Below are positions 23,790 through 31,753 of a stretch of 37,327 bases of DNA, in pieces (the stretch's first letter is position 1; each line of letters opens with the position of its first letter). Source of the stretch: an uncultured Clostridia bacterium (GTDB taxonomy: Bacteria; Bacillota; Clostridia; TANB77; CAG-465); assembly GCA_934130595.1 (NCBI GenBank), contig CAKOYF010000013.1:1-37327 (forward strand), given 5' to 3'. The notes beneath the pieces were generated by a model, which was not told the origin of the DNA, searched no databases, and saw only the letters and a program-made list of their open reading frames with translations. The translations under genes and the position numbers were made by a program.

Positions 23790-24704
23790 TTAAATTTTTG
23801 CTTTTATATTTCCTAGATAATTGTCGTTATCTTGCCAATCAGGTCTTACTTTTACCCATATTTTCAAATTAACTTTATCTTCTAACATGTTTTCAATATC
23901 TACTCTTGCTTGCGAACCAATCTTTTTTAGCATTGCTCCGTCTTTTCCAATTATAATACCTTTATGTGACATCTTCTCACATATTATATTAACATCTATA
24001 TCATAAACAGCTTGTTTTTGTCTATTTTTTCTTTTCTTAAATCTTTCCACTTCTACTTTTATTCCATGTGGAACTTCTTCATCTAAGTTGTTTAAAGCTT
24101 TTTCTCTAATTATCTCTTCTATTATTTCTCTTTCAGTTATATCTGTTATTTCATCTTCTGCATAAATTAAATCGCCCTCTGGTAAATATTTTGTTATACA
24201 TTCCTTTAATATATCCAGTCCATCTTGTTTATATACAGATATAGGAACTATTTCTTTAAATTCTCCTCCAACTGATTTAAAATATTCATTATATACTGTT
24301 ATTATCTTAAGTATTTTACCTTTTTCTATTTTATCAATTTTATTAATACACAATATAACATTATTTTTGTTACTTGCAATATTTTGCATTATTGTTTCGT
24401 TTGCTTTATCTATTGTTGGTTTTGTTGCATCTACCATATAAATTATTACATCTACAGAATCAATTGCGCTTTCAACGTTTTTCATCATATACTCGCCCAT
24501 TTTATCTTTAGGTACATGAACTCCTGGTGTGTCTATAAGTATCATTTGAGCTTTTTCATCTGTAATAATTCCTTTTATATTAAATCTTGTAGTTTGAGGC
24601 TTAGGTGTTGTTATTGCTACCTTAAAACCAACTAACTTATTTACTAATGTAGATTTTCCTGCATTAGGTTTTCCAACAACTGTTATATATCCAGATTTAA
24701 ACAT
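23790..24704 (-). CDS. era: GTPase Era
   Basis: 304 aa. The G1 motif is GKPNAGKS (residues 11-18), G3 is DTPGVH and G4 is NKID. The C-terminal KH domain has VERFKKRKNRQ and the GKDGAMLKKIG loop. Era binds the 3' end of 16S rRNA during 30S maturation. The ATG at 24704 (GGAGG 8 nt upstream) gives the usual length. The longer reading frame upstream runs through the promoter. It is first in the era-yqzL-recO operon, divergent from the S1-domain gene. Confidence 0.96.
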   Translation of the reverse strand: MFKSGYITVVGKPNAGKSTLVNKLVGFKVAITTPKPQTTRFNIKGIITDEKAQMILIDTPGVHVPKDKMGEYMMKNVESAIDSVDVIIYMVDATKPTIDKANETIMQNIASNKNNVILCINKIDKIEKGKILKIITVYNEYFKSVGGEFKEIVPISVYKQDGLDILKECITKYLPEGDLIYAEDEITDITEREIIEEIIREKALNNLDEEVPHGIKVEVERFKKRKNRQKQAVYDIDVNIICEKMSHKGIIIGKDGAMLKKIGSQARVDIENMLEDKVNLKIWVKVRPDWQDNDNYLGNIKAKI

Positions 24705-24725
24705 AATTTTATCCTCCACACATGT

Positions 24726-24754
24726 ATTATACCAAAAAAAGCACAAAAAAACAA
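24726..24754 (-). promoter_or_regulatory. Promoter of era
   Basis: On the minus strand TTGTTT (24754-24749), 17 bp, TATAAT (24731-24726), with TGG before the -10. The weak -35 is offset by the extended -10. Confidence 0.65.
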
Positions 24755-24834
24755 TGTTAATTTAAACTTAGGTATAACTTATATTTTTACATTATTTTAT
24801 CTTTATATTTATACGTTTTATGTTTACATAACAA

Positions 24835-24863
24835 TTGACTTTTTTTGTCATATATGGTATAAT
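24835..24863 (+). promoter_or_regulatory. Sigma-A promoter of the S1-domain gene
   Basis: TTGACT (24835-24840), 17 bp, TATAAT (24858-24863), with an extended TGG. The ~60-nt leader contains a small ATCCAG/CTGGAT stem. Confidence 0.85.
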
Positions 24864-24932
24864 ATAGAAGCAATTAAAAAATTGTAAAATCCAGTTAACT
24901 ATGCTGGATGGATTACCAAGGGGGGTAGAAAA

Positions 24933-25694
24933 ATGAGAACATTGTTAAAAAGCATTAAGTTGTTTTTAACAAAAGAGGAGGTGCAAGCACTAATAGTAAG
25001 TTATGATTACGTAACAAACTGTTTAATTGCACAAGTAAATAACCAAAGAGCATTACTTGCTCGTGAGGATATATCAATATATCCGTTAAAAAATGAAGAA
25101 GAGTTAATACATAGTAAAATCGGGTCAACATTGACCTGTGACATAATTGGAAAAACAAAAGACGGTGTAATTTTATCTCACAAAAAAGTAATGCAGAAAA
25201 AGATAGAAAATTATAACAAAGGAGATATAGTAGAAGCAACAGTTGTGTCTGCTTCAAGTAATGCACTTTATCTTGAATTCGATGAGGGGCTTGTAGGAAA
25301 AATGTATGTTAATCAAATAACTACGTCAAAGCTTCAAAGACCTCTTGATATTTATAATATCGGGGACAAGGTAAAATGTAAAATCTTAAAAAAGCAAGAC
25401 GATGGTAAGTTCTTACTTTCAAGATTATCTCTATACAAAGATTTCAATTACAATGTTTCAGTTGGAAATATTGTAAGATGCAGGATCACTCAAAAAGTTA
25501 AAGAGGATCCAGGCTACTTTGTAGAGGTTGTAGAAAATCCTCTATATAGTGGAATCTTTGATATCAACCAATATAATAAAAATAATATATATAATATTGG
25601 TGATGAGATATCCTTAAGAGTGGTAGAAGTAAAAGGAAATAAACAGCTAAAGTTTAGAACAAACCACGCTGCAAGCTATGTTTCATCAAAATAA
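24933..25694 (+). CDS. S1 RNA-binding domain protein
   Basis: 253 aa made of three OB-type modules. The second (about 93-165) is a clear S1 domain: YNKGDIVEATVVSASSNALY, then GLVGKMYVNQI and DKVKCKILKKQDDGKFLLS. The third (about 172-245) repeats the pattern in weaker form, and the first (1-90) is divergent. It is cytoplasmic, probably binding RNA or ribosomes. CvfB-like regulators have similar build, but I cannot assign it. AAGGGGGG precedes the ATG, and a strong promoter and terminator bracket it as a single gene. Confidence 0.8.
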   Translation: MRTLLKSIKLFLTKEEVQALIVSYDYVTNCLIAQVNNQRALLAREDISIYPLKNEEELIHSKIGSTLTCDIIGKTKDGVILSHKKVMQKKIENYNKGDIVEATVVSASSNALYLEFDEGLVGKMYVNQITTSKLQRPLDIYNIGDKVKCKILKKQDDGKFLLSRLSLYKDFNYNVSVGNIVRCRITQKVKEDPGYFVEVVENPLYSGIFDINQYNKNNIYNIGDEISLRVVEVKGNKQLKFRTNHAASYVSSK

Positions 25695-25723
25695 GCATTG
25701 TAACACAATGCTTATTTTTTTTT
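25691..25723 (+). terminator. Intrinsic terminator after the S1-domain gene
   Basis: An 11-bp stem ATAAGCATTGT/ACAATGCTTAT (25691-25701, 25705-25715) with a 3-nt loop and a long T-run. The stem includes the stop codon. Confidence 0.92.
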
Positions 25724-25724
25724 A

Positions 25725-25751
25725 ACATTTTTTTATTATATTCATATACTA
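25725..25751 (+). promoter_or_regulatory. Sigma-K (or sigma-E) like promoter of the Cys-rich pair
   Basis: AC (25725-25726), 16 nt, then CATATACTA (25743-25751) fits the mother-cell sigma-K consensus AC-N16/17-CATAnnnTA. CATATACT is also close to the sigma-E -10. A TATAAT overlaps (25750-25755) but has no -35 at 17 bp. In A+T-rich DNA such matches also occur by chance. Confidence 0.45.
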
Positions 25752-25776
25752 TAATAACTTAATTTGAGGTGATTAT

Positions 25777-26097
25777 ATGGATAGTTTATGCTATGACTTA
25801 GCTGTAAGACAAATAAAATGTCAAAATGGAATTGCTGTTACTACAGACAATATTTATACTAATGTTGAGATAAACTCACAAATTCTGCTTTCATACGGTT
25901 ACGTGCTTACTGTTACATCTAAAAGTTCTAGTGGCATAACTATTTCTTTATATAATTTTGAGCTCCTTAATACTGTAAAATTTAATATTCCATATGATAC
26001 ATATAAAACTTTTGATTTACCACTATACAATGGTACATTTGTAGTATTAGTTGGTACTGTAAAAAATACTTGCCAATGTCCTAGACTAGTGAGGTGA
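25777..26097 (+). CDS. Small beta-rich cysteine protein, possibly spore-surface
   Basis: 106 aa, no signal peptide. Four cysteines lie in the end segments: C5 and C15 at the N-terminus, and CQC (C99, C101) near the C-terminus. The middle is alternating hydrophobic/polar, predicted beta. I do not recognise the family. Terminal Cys pairs around a beta core suggest disulfide-linked assembly, as in spore coat or appendage subunits. GAGGTGA precedes the ATG. The SD of the next gene overlaps its stop codon, so the two are coupled. Confidence 0.65.
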   Translation: MDSLCYDLAVRQIKCQNGIAVTTDNIYTNVEINSQILLSYGYVLTVTSKSSSGITISLYNFELLNTVKFNIPYDTYKTFDLPLYNGTFVVLVGTVKNTCQCPRLVR

Positions 26098-26101
26098 TTT
26101 T

Positions 26102-26371
26102 ATGAATGTAAACTTAAATATAGTTGATACATGTTGTTCTAAATGTTTTAAAAATTCAACAGAAAAAAATATAAATGTAACATCACGTGATACTTCTATA
26201 GAGCTTCAAAATGAATATTTTTTAAACGTGTTAGACGCATATGCAAACAAGACAACAATTCTTATTCAAAATGGTGATTGTGTAATAATAAGAAACATAT
26301 TAAATGGTGTTCAAACAGATATATTAATACCTTCTAATTGTACTCATATCCTTTCTATTACAGCCTCATAA
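26102..26371 (+). CDS. Small cysteine-rich protein, second of a pair
   Basis: 89 aa, no signal peptide. An N-terminal TCCSKC cluster (C11, C12, C15) precedes a beta-rich body with C60 and C80. GAGGTGA overlaps the stop of the preceding gene, and the two ORFs are 4 bp apart. It shows no clear similarity to its neighbour apart from size, Cys content and beta character. The N-terminal Cys-Cys is reminiscent of endospore appendage (Ena) subunits, but length and sequence differ, so this is only a suggestion. Confidence 0.65.
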   Translation: MNVNLNIVDTCCSKCFKNSTEKNINVTSRDTSIELQNEYFLNVLDAYANKTTILIQNGDCVIIRNILNGVQTDILIPSNCTHILSITAS

Positions 26372-26376
26372 CAATA

Positions 26377-26403
26377 AAGAACTAGTCAAAATGACTAGTT
26401 CTT
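26377..26403. terminator. Bidirectional hairpin between the Cys-rich pair and smpB
   Basis: A 12-bp perfect stem AAGAACTAGTCA/TGACTAGTTCTT (26377-26388, 26392-26403) with an AAA loop. It contains the smpB stop codon. T-runs are poor on both sides, so termination may be partial. Confidence 0.6.
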
Positions 26404-26856
26404 AAATGCATTGATTTGTTTTTTAGCTTCTTTTTCTTTTAAGCTTTCTCTCTTATCATATAACTTTTTACCTTTACATACACAAAGCTCTACTTTAAAC
26501 CATCTTCCCTTACAATATAGTCTTGATGGCACTAATGTGTATCCACCTTGTTTTATATAATTTAAAAGCTTTAATACTTCTTTTTTATGTACTAATAATT
26601 TTCTATCTCTTAAAGGATCAGTATTATATCTATTACCATGATCATAAGGACTAACATGCATATTCTTTAGCATAATTTCACCATTTCGTATCAATGCAAA
26701 ACTATCCTTTAAATTGCACATACCATCTCTTATTGATTTAACTTCTGTTCCCTTTAGCTCTATTCCACATTCTATTTTATCTATTATTTCATATTTAAAA
26801 TTTATTTCTCTGTTTTTTATTTGTATATTACTTTTATCTGTATATTGCTTCTTCAT
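26395..26856 (-). CDS. smpB: SsrA-binding protein SmpB
   Basis: 153 aa. Family blocks are INFKYEIIDKIECGIELKGTEVKS (beta-barrel), GEIMLKNMHVSPYDHGNRYNTDPLRDRKLLVHK, and a basic tail, with SRLYCKGRWFKVELCVCKGKKLYDKRES. SmpB delivers tmRNA to stalled ribosomes for trans-translation. AGGAG is 5 nt before the ATG. It begins 11 bp after the exported coiled-coil gene, so it is probably cotranscribed with it from 28509-28537. I did not find ssrA in the window. Confidence 0.97.
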   Translation of the reverse strand: MKKQYTDKSNIQIKNREINFKYEIIDKIECGIELKGTEVKSIRDGMCNLKDSFALIRNGEIMLKNMHVSPYDHGNRYNTDPLRDRKLLVHKKEVLKLLNYIKQGGYTLVPSRLYCKGRWFKVELCVCKGKKLYDKRESLKEKEAKKQINAFKN

Positions 26857-26867
26857 TTAAACTCCTA

Positions 26868-28481
26868 CTAACTTTTTAATATTTCTTGAGATATGTCATT
26901 ATATAATTTAGTTATATTTATATTTTTATTAGATAAATTCTTTAATTCATTTTTTAATAAGTTAATTAAGTTTTCAAGTTCAATTGTAGAATTTATGTTA
27001 TTGTTTTTAATATATGTTGTAAGATTACTTGGTAAATCAAGATATATATACTTAGTATAATTAAATATTTCGTCATCTATTTCAACTCCTGAATCAATTT
27101 CAGAAATAATTGTAGAAACTTTATCATTACTATCTTTTAATAACATATTTATATTACTAGTATAGAATTTATATTCTCTTGATATTACTTCTTTATATTT
27201 TGAATATAATGTATCTACCTTACTAGAATTTTCTTGAATTTTTGCTTGTTTTTCTTGCTTAATTTGTTCTTCTGTCTTTTCTTTACTATCTTCAGAATTT
27301 TCTTCTTTATCTTTATTTTCTTCTGATTTTTGAGCTTCTAACGCTTTTTTATTATCATCAATTTGTGAATTAATATCTTCTAATGTAAGTTTTAAGAAAT
27401 CTAATGTAGCATTTGAAGTTACATTATAATTAACTGTTGTTTTAACCTCAACATTATTTTTTTGACTATCTTCTGTCTTATTTTCTTCATTTTCTTCAGT
27501 CTTTTCTTCTTTTGTAACTGTTGTTGATTTTTCTATATAGTCATTCATCTGTTTTACTTTATCTTCATATACCTTAGCTACGTTTTCAAGTAACAATTCA
27601 TAATCTACATCTTCTAGTTTAGTTTGATATAAATCTGAAATTTTTGTATCTAAATCTATAACATTTGATTCGTTAGATAAAGATGTTCTTATAAGTTCAC
27701 TTAAATCTGAATCTAAAATTAATGTATCTTTTGAAGTTTCACTTATATTATTTAATTCTTCTGATAGCTTAAAATATGTCTCTTTATATTCGCTAACATC
27801 TACACCTAAAAACTCTAGTTTACTAATTTTATCTGATATTTGTGTCATTTGGTTAGAGACTTTTTTTACTCTATTTTTTATATCATTTATATCTGCTTTT
27901 TTATTTTCACTTATATAATCTTTAAATATATTATTTATTTGAGTATCCATGAACTCATTAACACTATTTACTTGTGAAAGGTATTGAATACATTTTACAA
28001 GTGTTAGTTTTAATTGTGCAAGTGTCATATTTTCATTTATCTCATATTCTTTTGTAGAAACAACAATTGCACCTAAATATGAATCAGGTATTCTTATTTT
28101 TTTATTTGTAATTATATTTCTTATTGAATATTTATTTGCAACATCAGATGTTGAAATATCTTTCTTTACTCTAAGCTTATTTTCAACTATTGAGCTAAGT
28201 CCAAACATTGGAGTATCTACATTTAGTCTTATTGCTGGATAATATTCAAATTCCTTCTGCTCTTTTGCATGATCAATTTTTTTATCTGCTTCAATAATTC
28301 TTGTATTTATTTCATCTATATATTCATCTATTAATGCTAATAGACTCTCTTTTTCTTTTTTTATTTTTTCCTCTTCTTCTGTTTGGCTTTTTTCTTCCTC
28401 AGCATATACCATTACTGGTGCCAGACAATTTAAAGATATTGCTATAGCTAGTGCTATGAATAAAAACTTAATTTTTTTCAT
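26868..28481 (-). CDS. Exported coiled-coil protein of unknown function
   Basis: 537 aa. A signal peptide (1-27, ending VMVYA) is followed by a Glu/Lys-rich, mostly helical protein. Coiled-coil stretches lie at about 35-75 and 195-250. Two very acidic low-complexity linkers (around 325-345 and 390-415) separate the segments. There is no membrane helix after the signal peptide, no LPXTG and no cysteine cluster. A middle block (RLNVDTPMFGLSS, DSYLGAIVVSTKEYEI) looks like a small globular part. It is likely a secreted or wall-associated structural protein. It is cotranscribed with smpB, an unusual partner. Confidence 0.75.
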   Translation of the reverse strand: MKKIKFLFIALAIAISLNCLAPVMVYAEEEKSQTEEEEKIKKEKESLLALIDEYIDEINTRIIEADKKIDHAKEQKEFEYYPAIRLNVDTPMFGLSSIVENKLRVKKDISTSDVANKYSIRNIITNKKIRIPDSYLGAIVVSTKEYEINENMTLAQLKLTLVKCIQYLSQVNSVNEFMDTQINNIFKDYISENKKADINDIKNRVKKVSNQMTQISDKISKLEFLGVDVSEYKETYFKLSEELNNISETSKDTLILDSDLSELIRTSLSNESNVIDLDTKISDLYQTKLEDVDYELLLENVAKVYEDKVKQMNDYIEKSTTVTKEEKTEENEENKTEDSQKNNVEVKTTVNYNVTSNATLDFLKLTLEDINSQIDDNKKALEAQKSEENKDKEENSEDSKEKTEEQIKQEKQAKIQENSSKVDTLYSKYKEVISREYKFYTSNINMLLKDSNDKVSTIISEIDSGVEIDDEIFNYTKYIYLDLPSNLTTYIKNNNINSTIELENLINLLKNELKNLSNKNINITKLYNDISQEILKS

Positions 28482-28508
28482 TTGTACACTCCTCTTTTCA
28501 GTGCTTTT

Positions 28509-28537
28509 ATTATACCATGATTGTTATAATATGTAAA
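28509..28537 (-). promoter_or_regulatory. Sigma-A promoter of the coiled-coil/smpB transcript
   Basis: On the minus strand TTTACA (28537-28532), 17 bp, TATAAT (28514-28509), with an extended TGG. Confidence 0.8.
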
Positions 28538-28557
28538 GCTATAAGACTTTCATACTA

Positions 28558-29418
28558 CTAATTTAAGTAAGTTGAAAAATGGAAATTATCTATAGATATA
28601 TTCTCATATATTTCATTTATTAAGCAATCTATTTTTGGACGAATTGCTGATCCATTTTTTAAATATCCTTCTTTTTTATTAAGCATCATCAACTCTGCAA
28701 AAATTTCTGCTCTATCTTCTTTTTCAGATACTTTTGAGTATTTTGTTAAGAAATATGCATCTTTGTTTTCTTTTTCTGTTAAATATTTATTGTATACATT
28801 ACTGTCTGTTAATTTTGATATATCACTTTGATATTCAAAACTTTGAGGGTTATATAAGTTCCATGAGTAGTATAAATATTTTACTTTATCACTCATATAA
28901 TACTCTAAAACATGAAAAAATTCATGGTGAAATGCTCTTTCAAAATTAACATCATTACTTAAATATATTCTATATTGATTTAATGTATTTTTAGAAGCTA
29001 ACGCTATATTATTATCATTAAAATTTGAAACTAATAATATGTACATACTATATTTTTCATTTTTAAAAATATCAAAAACATCTTTTGGATATTTTTTTAA
29101 AGCATTATATATAATTTTTACATTATTATTTACAATATTTTTATCATATTGTCCATTAGCATTTACTGAATTTAAAAAAATTTTTTCCTCTTCTCCATAT
29201 CCAATAATGATGCCATATTCATTTTTTATTTTATTTATATAATATTTATTTTCTTGGTCAACATTACTTTTTATGTCTTTTTGATATAATATCTCCTCAA
29301 ATCCAGATGAAATATCTAATTCTTTTACTGTTAATGCAGTAAGTCCAAATATAACACAAAAAATAAAAAAATACGTAAATACAGAGAGTTTCCCTTTTCT
29401 TATAGCTACTTTTTGCAT
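28558..29418 (-). CDS. Membrane-anchored gluzincin-type zinc metallopeptidase
   Basis: 286 aa. A single N-terminal anchor (about 12-31) is followed by an extracytoplasmic domain. HEFFH (165-169) is the HExxH zinc motif, and E238 within DRAEIFAE is the likely third ligand, as in gluzincins. The spacing of ~69 residues and the DRAEIFAE helix recall putative zinc-binding peptidases of clostridia. The substrate is unknown. It lies 18 bp downstream of a multispan membrane protein gene, with a GAGG SD, so the two are probably made together. It is unrelated to the metzincin at 6426-7001. Confidence 0.8.
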   Translation of the reverse strand: MQKVAIRKGKLSVFTYFFIFCVIFGLTALTVKELDISSGFEEILYQKDIKSNVDQENKYYINKIKNEYGIIIGYGEEEKIFLNSVNANGQYDKNIVNNNVKIIYNALKKYPKDVFDIFKNEKYSMYILLVSNFNDNNIALASKNTLNQYRIYLSNDVNFERAFHHEFFHVLEYYMSDKVKYLYYSWNLYNPQSFEYQSDISKLTDSNVYNKYLTEKENKDAYFLTKYSKVSEKEDRAEIFAELMMLNKKEGYLKNGSAIRPKIDCLINEIYENISIDNFHFSTYLN

Positions 29419-29436
29419 TCTTATACCTCAATCCCC

Positions 29437-30468
29437 TTAATTAAAATATTCTACATTTAAAGCTTTCATTATATACACATGAACATCTTGCCCATCAGCT
29501 ATCATCTTCTTATATCCATCCATAAAAAGATATGCTGCAACATTTTCTTTTGAATTAGTCTCAGATTCTAATATAATTTTAACTTGTTCAATTGTATCAA
29601 AATTATCAATAGTTTCTGCTTTTTCTAAATAATTTACAATCTCTTTAGAATATATTTCTATTTCCTCTTTAGAAACGTTTTTTACACTCTTTTTAAAACA
29701 AATTGTTATATCATCAAGTTCTGTATTAGTTACAAATACTTGCATATCCTTTGTACTATTTATAGCTTGAACATCTTGGTTAAGTTTATCTGAAACATTT
29801 TTAAAAATTTGCTCTTTATAGTCATCTTGAACATTATTTTTGTCTTTTACATATACACTAAATTTTCCTACTACATTATTAGATAAAGTATCTTCGGTAT
29901 AAAAAGTATATTTAGGATTAAATGAAAATGTATAATTACATGATGTAATTTTAAATCTACTCCTAGAATTATATTGCTCTGAAAAATAATTTTTTAGACT
30001 TTCTTTTGAAGCTAAATATGTAAAATAATTACCATTTATTACTCCACTTAATATAATTCCCGATATTAAAGTAACAAAACCTATTCCTAAACATTTAATT
30101 CTCTCATTTTTTATTTTTTTACTAGCTCTTTTACTCTTAAAATATAATCTATATAGTCTTTTTACCACCCAACCAAATGCTTCTCCAATTAATACTAAAA
30201 TTATAACTTGAATTGTTTTAATTATATTTTCTTTTAATAATTGCGGATTTTTCATATGTAGTAAAAAAATGGTTAAAATTCCAGAAAAAAATGTTGTCAT
30301 TATTTTTTTACCAAAAATAATCTGTCCTAATGCTCCTATTACAAAAGCAATTGGAAACATTGTAATATATAAATTATCTGATAAACATAAAAACATAGCT
30401 ACTATTATTGCTAAACTGTATAAAATAGCTTCTATATATACTTTTATTAAATTCATTTTTTTCTTCAA
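29437..30468 (-). CDS. Multispan membrane protein with large extracytoplasmic domain
   Basis: 343 aa from the TTG at 30468. The upstream GTG at 30477 is inside the SD GAGGTG, and an ATG at 30456 is an alternative. The first ~115 residues hold three to four hydrophobic helices, a basic loop follows (RLYRLYFKSKRASKKIKNER), then another helix (about 130-150) and a ~190-residue outside domain. There is no catalytic motif. Paired with the downstream gluzincin, it may be a scaffold, regulator or substrate of that protease. Family not recognised. Confidence 0.7.
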   Translation of the reverse strand: MKKKMNLIKVYIEAILYSLAIIVAMFLCLSDNLYITMFPIAFVIGALGQIIFGKKIMTTFFSGILTIFLLHMKNPQLLKENIIKTIQVIILVLIGEAFGWVVKRLYRLYFKSKRASKKIKNERIKCLGIGFVTLISGIILSGVINGNYFTYLASKESLKNYFSEQYNSRSRFKITSCNYTFSFNPKYTFYTEDTLSNNVVGKFSVYVKDKNNVQDDYKEQIFKNVSDKLNQDVQAINSTKDMQVFVTNTELDDITICFKKSVKNVSKEEIEIYSKEIVNYLEKAETIDNFDTIEQVKIILESETNSKENVAAYLFMDGYKKMIADGQDVHVYIMKALNVEYFN

Positions 30469-30489
30469 GGCAATCACCTCATATTTAAA

Positions 30490-30518
30490 ATTATATATTA
30501 AATAAAAAAATATAGCAA
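30490..30518 (-). promoter_or_regulatory. Promoter of the membrane protein/gluzincin operon
   Basis: On the minus strand TTGCTA (30518-30513), 17 bp, TATAAT (30495-30490). Confidence 0.65.
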
Positions 30519-30580
30519 TTACAATTTTATAAAATGAATACTTTTTTTAATAATAAAATATAATATTACGAGGTATATAT

Positions 30581-31717
30581 ATGAATAAATTGTTTAAATT
30601 TGTATTTGTTAATATTTTTGTTTTTTTCCTTATATCTTTTTCTAAAATCTATGCTGTAGATATCCAATCTCCTGCAGCAGTTGTAATATGCGAAGAAAGC
30701 GGTAGAATACTGTACGATAAAAATTGTAATGAGCAAAGAAAAATGGCTTCTCTAACAAAACTTATGACCTCTATATTACTCGTTGAAAATTGTGATTTGG
30801 ATGAAAAAATAACTGTTGAAAAACAAGCATGCTATATTGGTGGTTCTGAAGCTGGTATCAGTCCAAATGATGAAGTAACTGCTAAAGATTTACTATATGG
30901 TATGTTACTACCTTCTGGAAATGATTGTGCACTAGCTGTTGCATACCATGTTGGTGGAAACATTGAAAATTTTGCAATGTTAATGAATGAAAAAGCAAAA
31001 GAACTAGGACTTACAAAAACTAGTTTTGCAAATCCTCATGGCTTAGATAATGATTCACATTATACAACAGCCTATGAAATGGCATTAATTACTAGATATG
31101 CTAGAAAATATGACATTATAAAGAAAGTTGCTTCTACTACTGAAACAAATGTTACTTTTGGAAATAAAAGCGTAAATTTACGTAACACAAATAGATTGCT
31201 TAGAACATATCCTAAAGCAACTGGTATGAAAACAGGATTTACTAATGGTGCTAATAGATGCCTTGCTGCTTCAGCCAGTTATAATAATCTTAATTTAATA
31301 GCTGTGGTTCTTGGAAGTGATACATCAGACATTAGATTTAATGATGCAAAAGCAATATTAGAAGATACATTTTCAAAATATCACAGTTATGACATTTCAA
31401 ACTTTTTAAATATATATGTAAATATTCCTGTTATAAAAGGAAAAAAAGAAAATTATATAAGATCTTATTCAGATACTAAAGTTGAAGCTTTAACAGAAGA
31501 TGAATATTCTAAAATATATGTAAGCCAAAACTTTATATCTAAAATTGAAGCTCCACTTTGTAAAGGAACTTATCTTGGTACTTATACTGTATCTGTAAAT
31601 AATGAGATTTTGTATTCAAAGGATATTTATTTAGAAGAAGATATAGAAAAAAAGACACCAATGGATTATTTTTACTCTATTTTTGGTACTATGTTTGATA
31701 GATTAGAAAAAATATAA
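30581..31717 (+). CDS. D-alanyl-D-alanine carboxypeptidase (DacA/DacF-type PBP)
   Basis: 378 aa. A signal peptide (1-25) is followed by a class C low-molecular-mass PBP with all three motifs: SLTK (57-60), SGN (112-114) and KTG (217-219). A beta-rich C-terminal domain follows and ends in an amphipathic helix (MDYFYSIFGTMFDRL) typical of membrane association. It trims the terminal D-Ala from pentapeptides and so limits crosslinking by the class A PBP. The SD is weak (CGAGG). A TATAAT lies at 30559-30564, without a good -35. Confidence 0.94.
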   Translation: MNKLFKFVFVNIFVFFLISFSKIYAVDIQSPAAVVICEESGRILYDKNCNEQRKMASLTKLMTSILLVENCDLDEKITVEKQACYIGGSEAGISPNDEVTAKDLLYGMLLPSGNDCALAVAYHVGGNIENFAMLMNEKAKELGLTKTSFANPHGLDNDSHYTTAYEMALITRYARKYDIIKKVASTTETNVTFGNKSVNLRNTNRLLRTYPKATGMKTGFTNGANRCLAASASYNNLNLIAVVLGSDTSDIRFNDAKAILEDTFSKYHSYDISNFLNIYVNIPVIKGKKENYIRSYSDTKVEALTEDEYSKIYVSQNFISKIEAPLCKGTYLGTYTVSVNNEILYSKDIYLEEDIEKKTPMDYFYSIFGTMFDRLEKI

Positions 31718-31750
31718 GGACTTGAAAAATACTTTCAAGTCCTTTTTATT
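31716..31750 (+). terminator. Intrinsic terminator after the carboxypeptidase gene
   Basis: AAGGACTTGAAA/TTTCAAGTCCTT stem (31716-31727, 31733-31744), then T-rich. It is convergent with pheT. Confidence 0.92.
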
Positions 31751-31753
31751 TTT

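Noticed and set aside
24955..25266. Minus-strand frame of 103 aa opposite the S1-domain gene
   Set aside because: Leu/His-rich shadow frame with no RBS, fully inside a convincing plus-strand gene.
25750..25755. Sigma-A -10 (TATAAT) for the Cys-rich pair
   Set aside because: There is only a T-run at the -35 distance, while the overlapping CATATACTA with AC at 16 nt fits sigma-K better.
26368..26900. tmRNA (ssrA) next to smpB
   Set aside because: No tRNA-Ala-like ends or tag reading frame were found; the non-coding space is only the 12-bp hairpin and an 11-bp gap.
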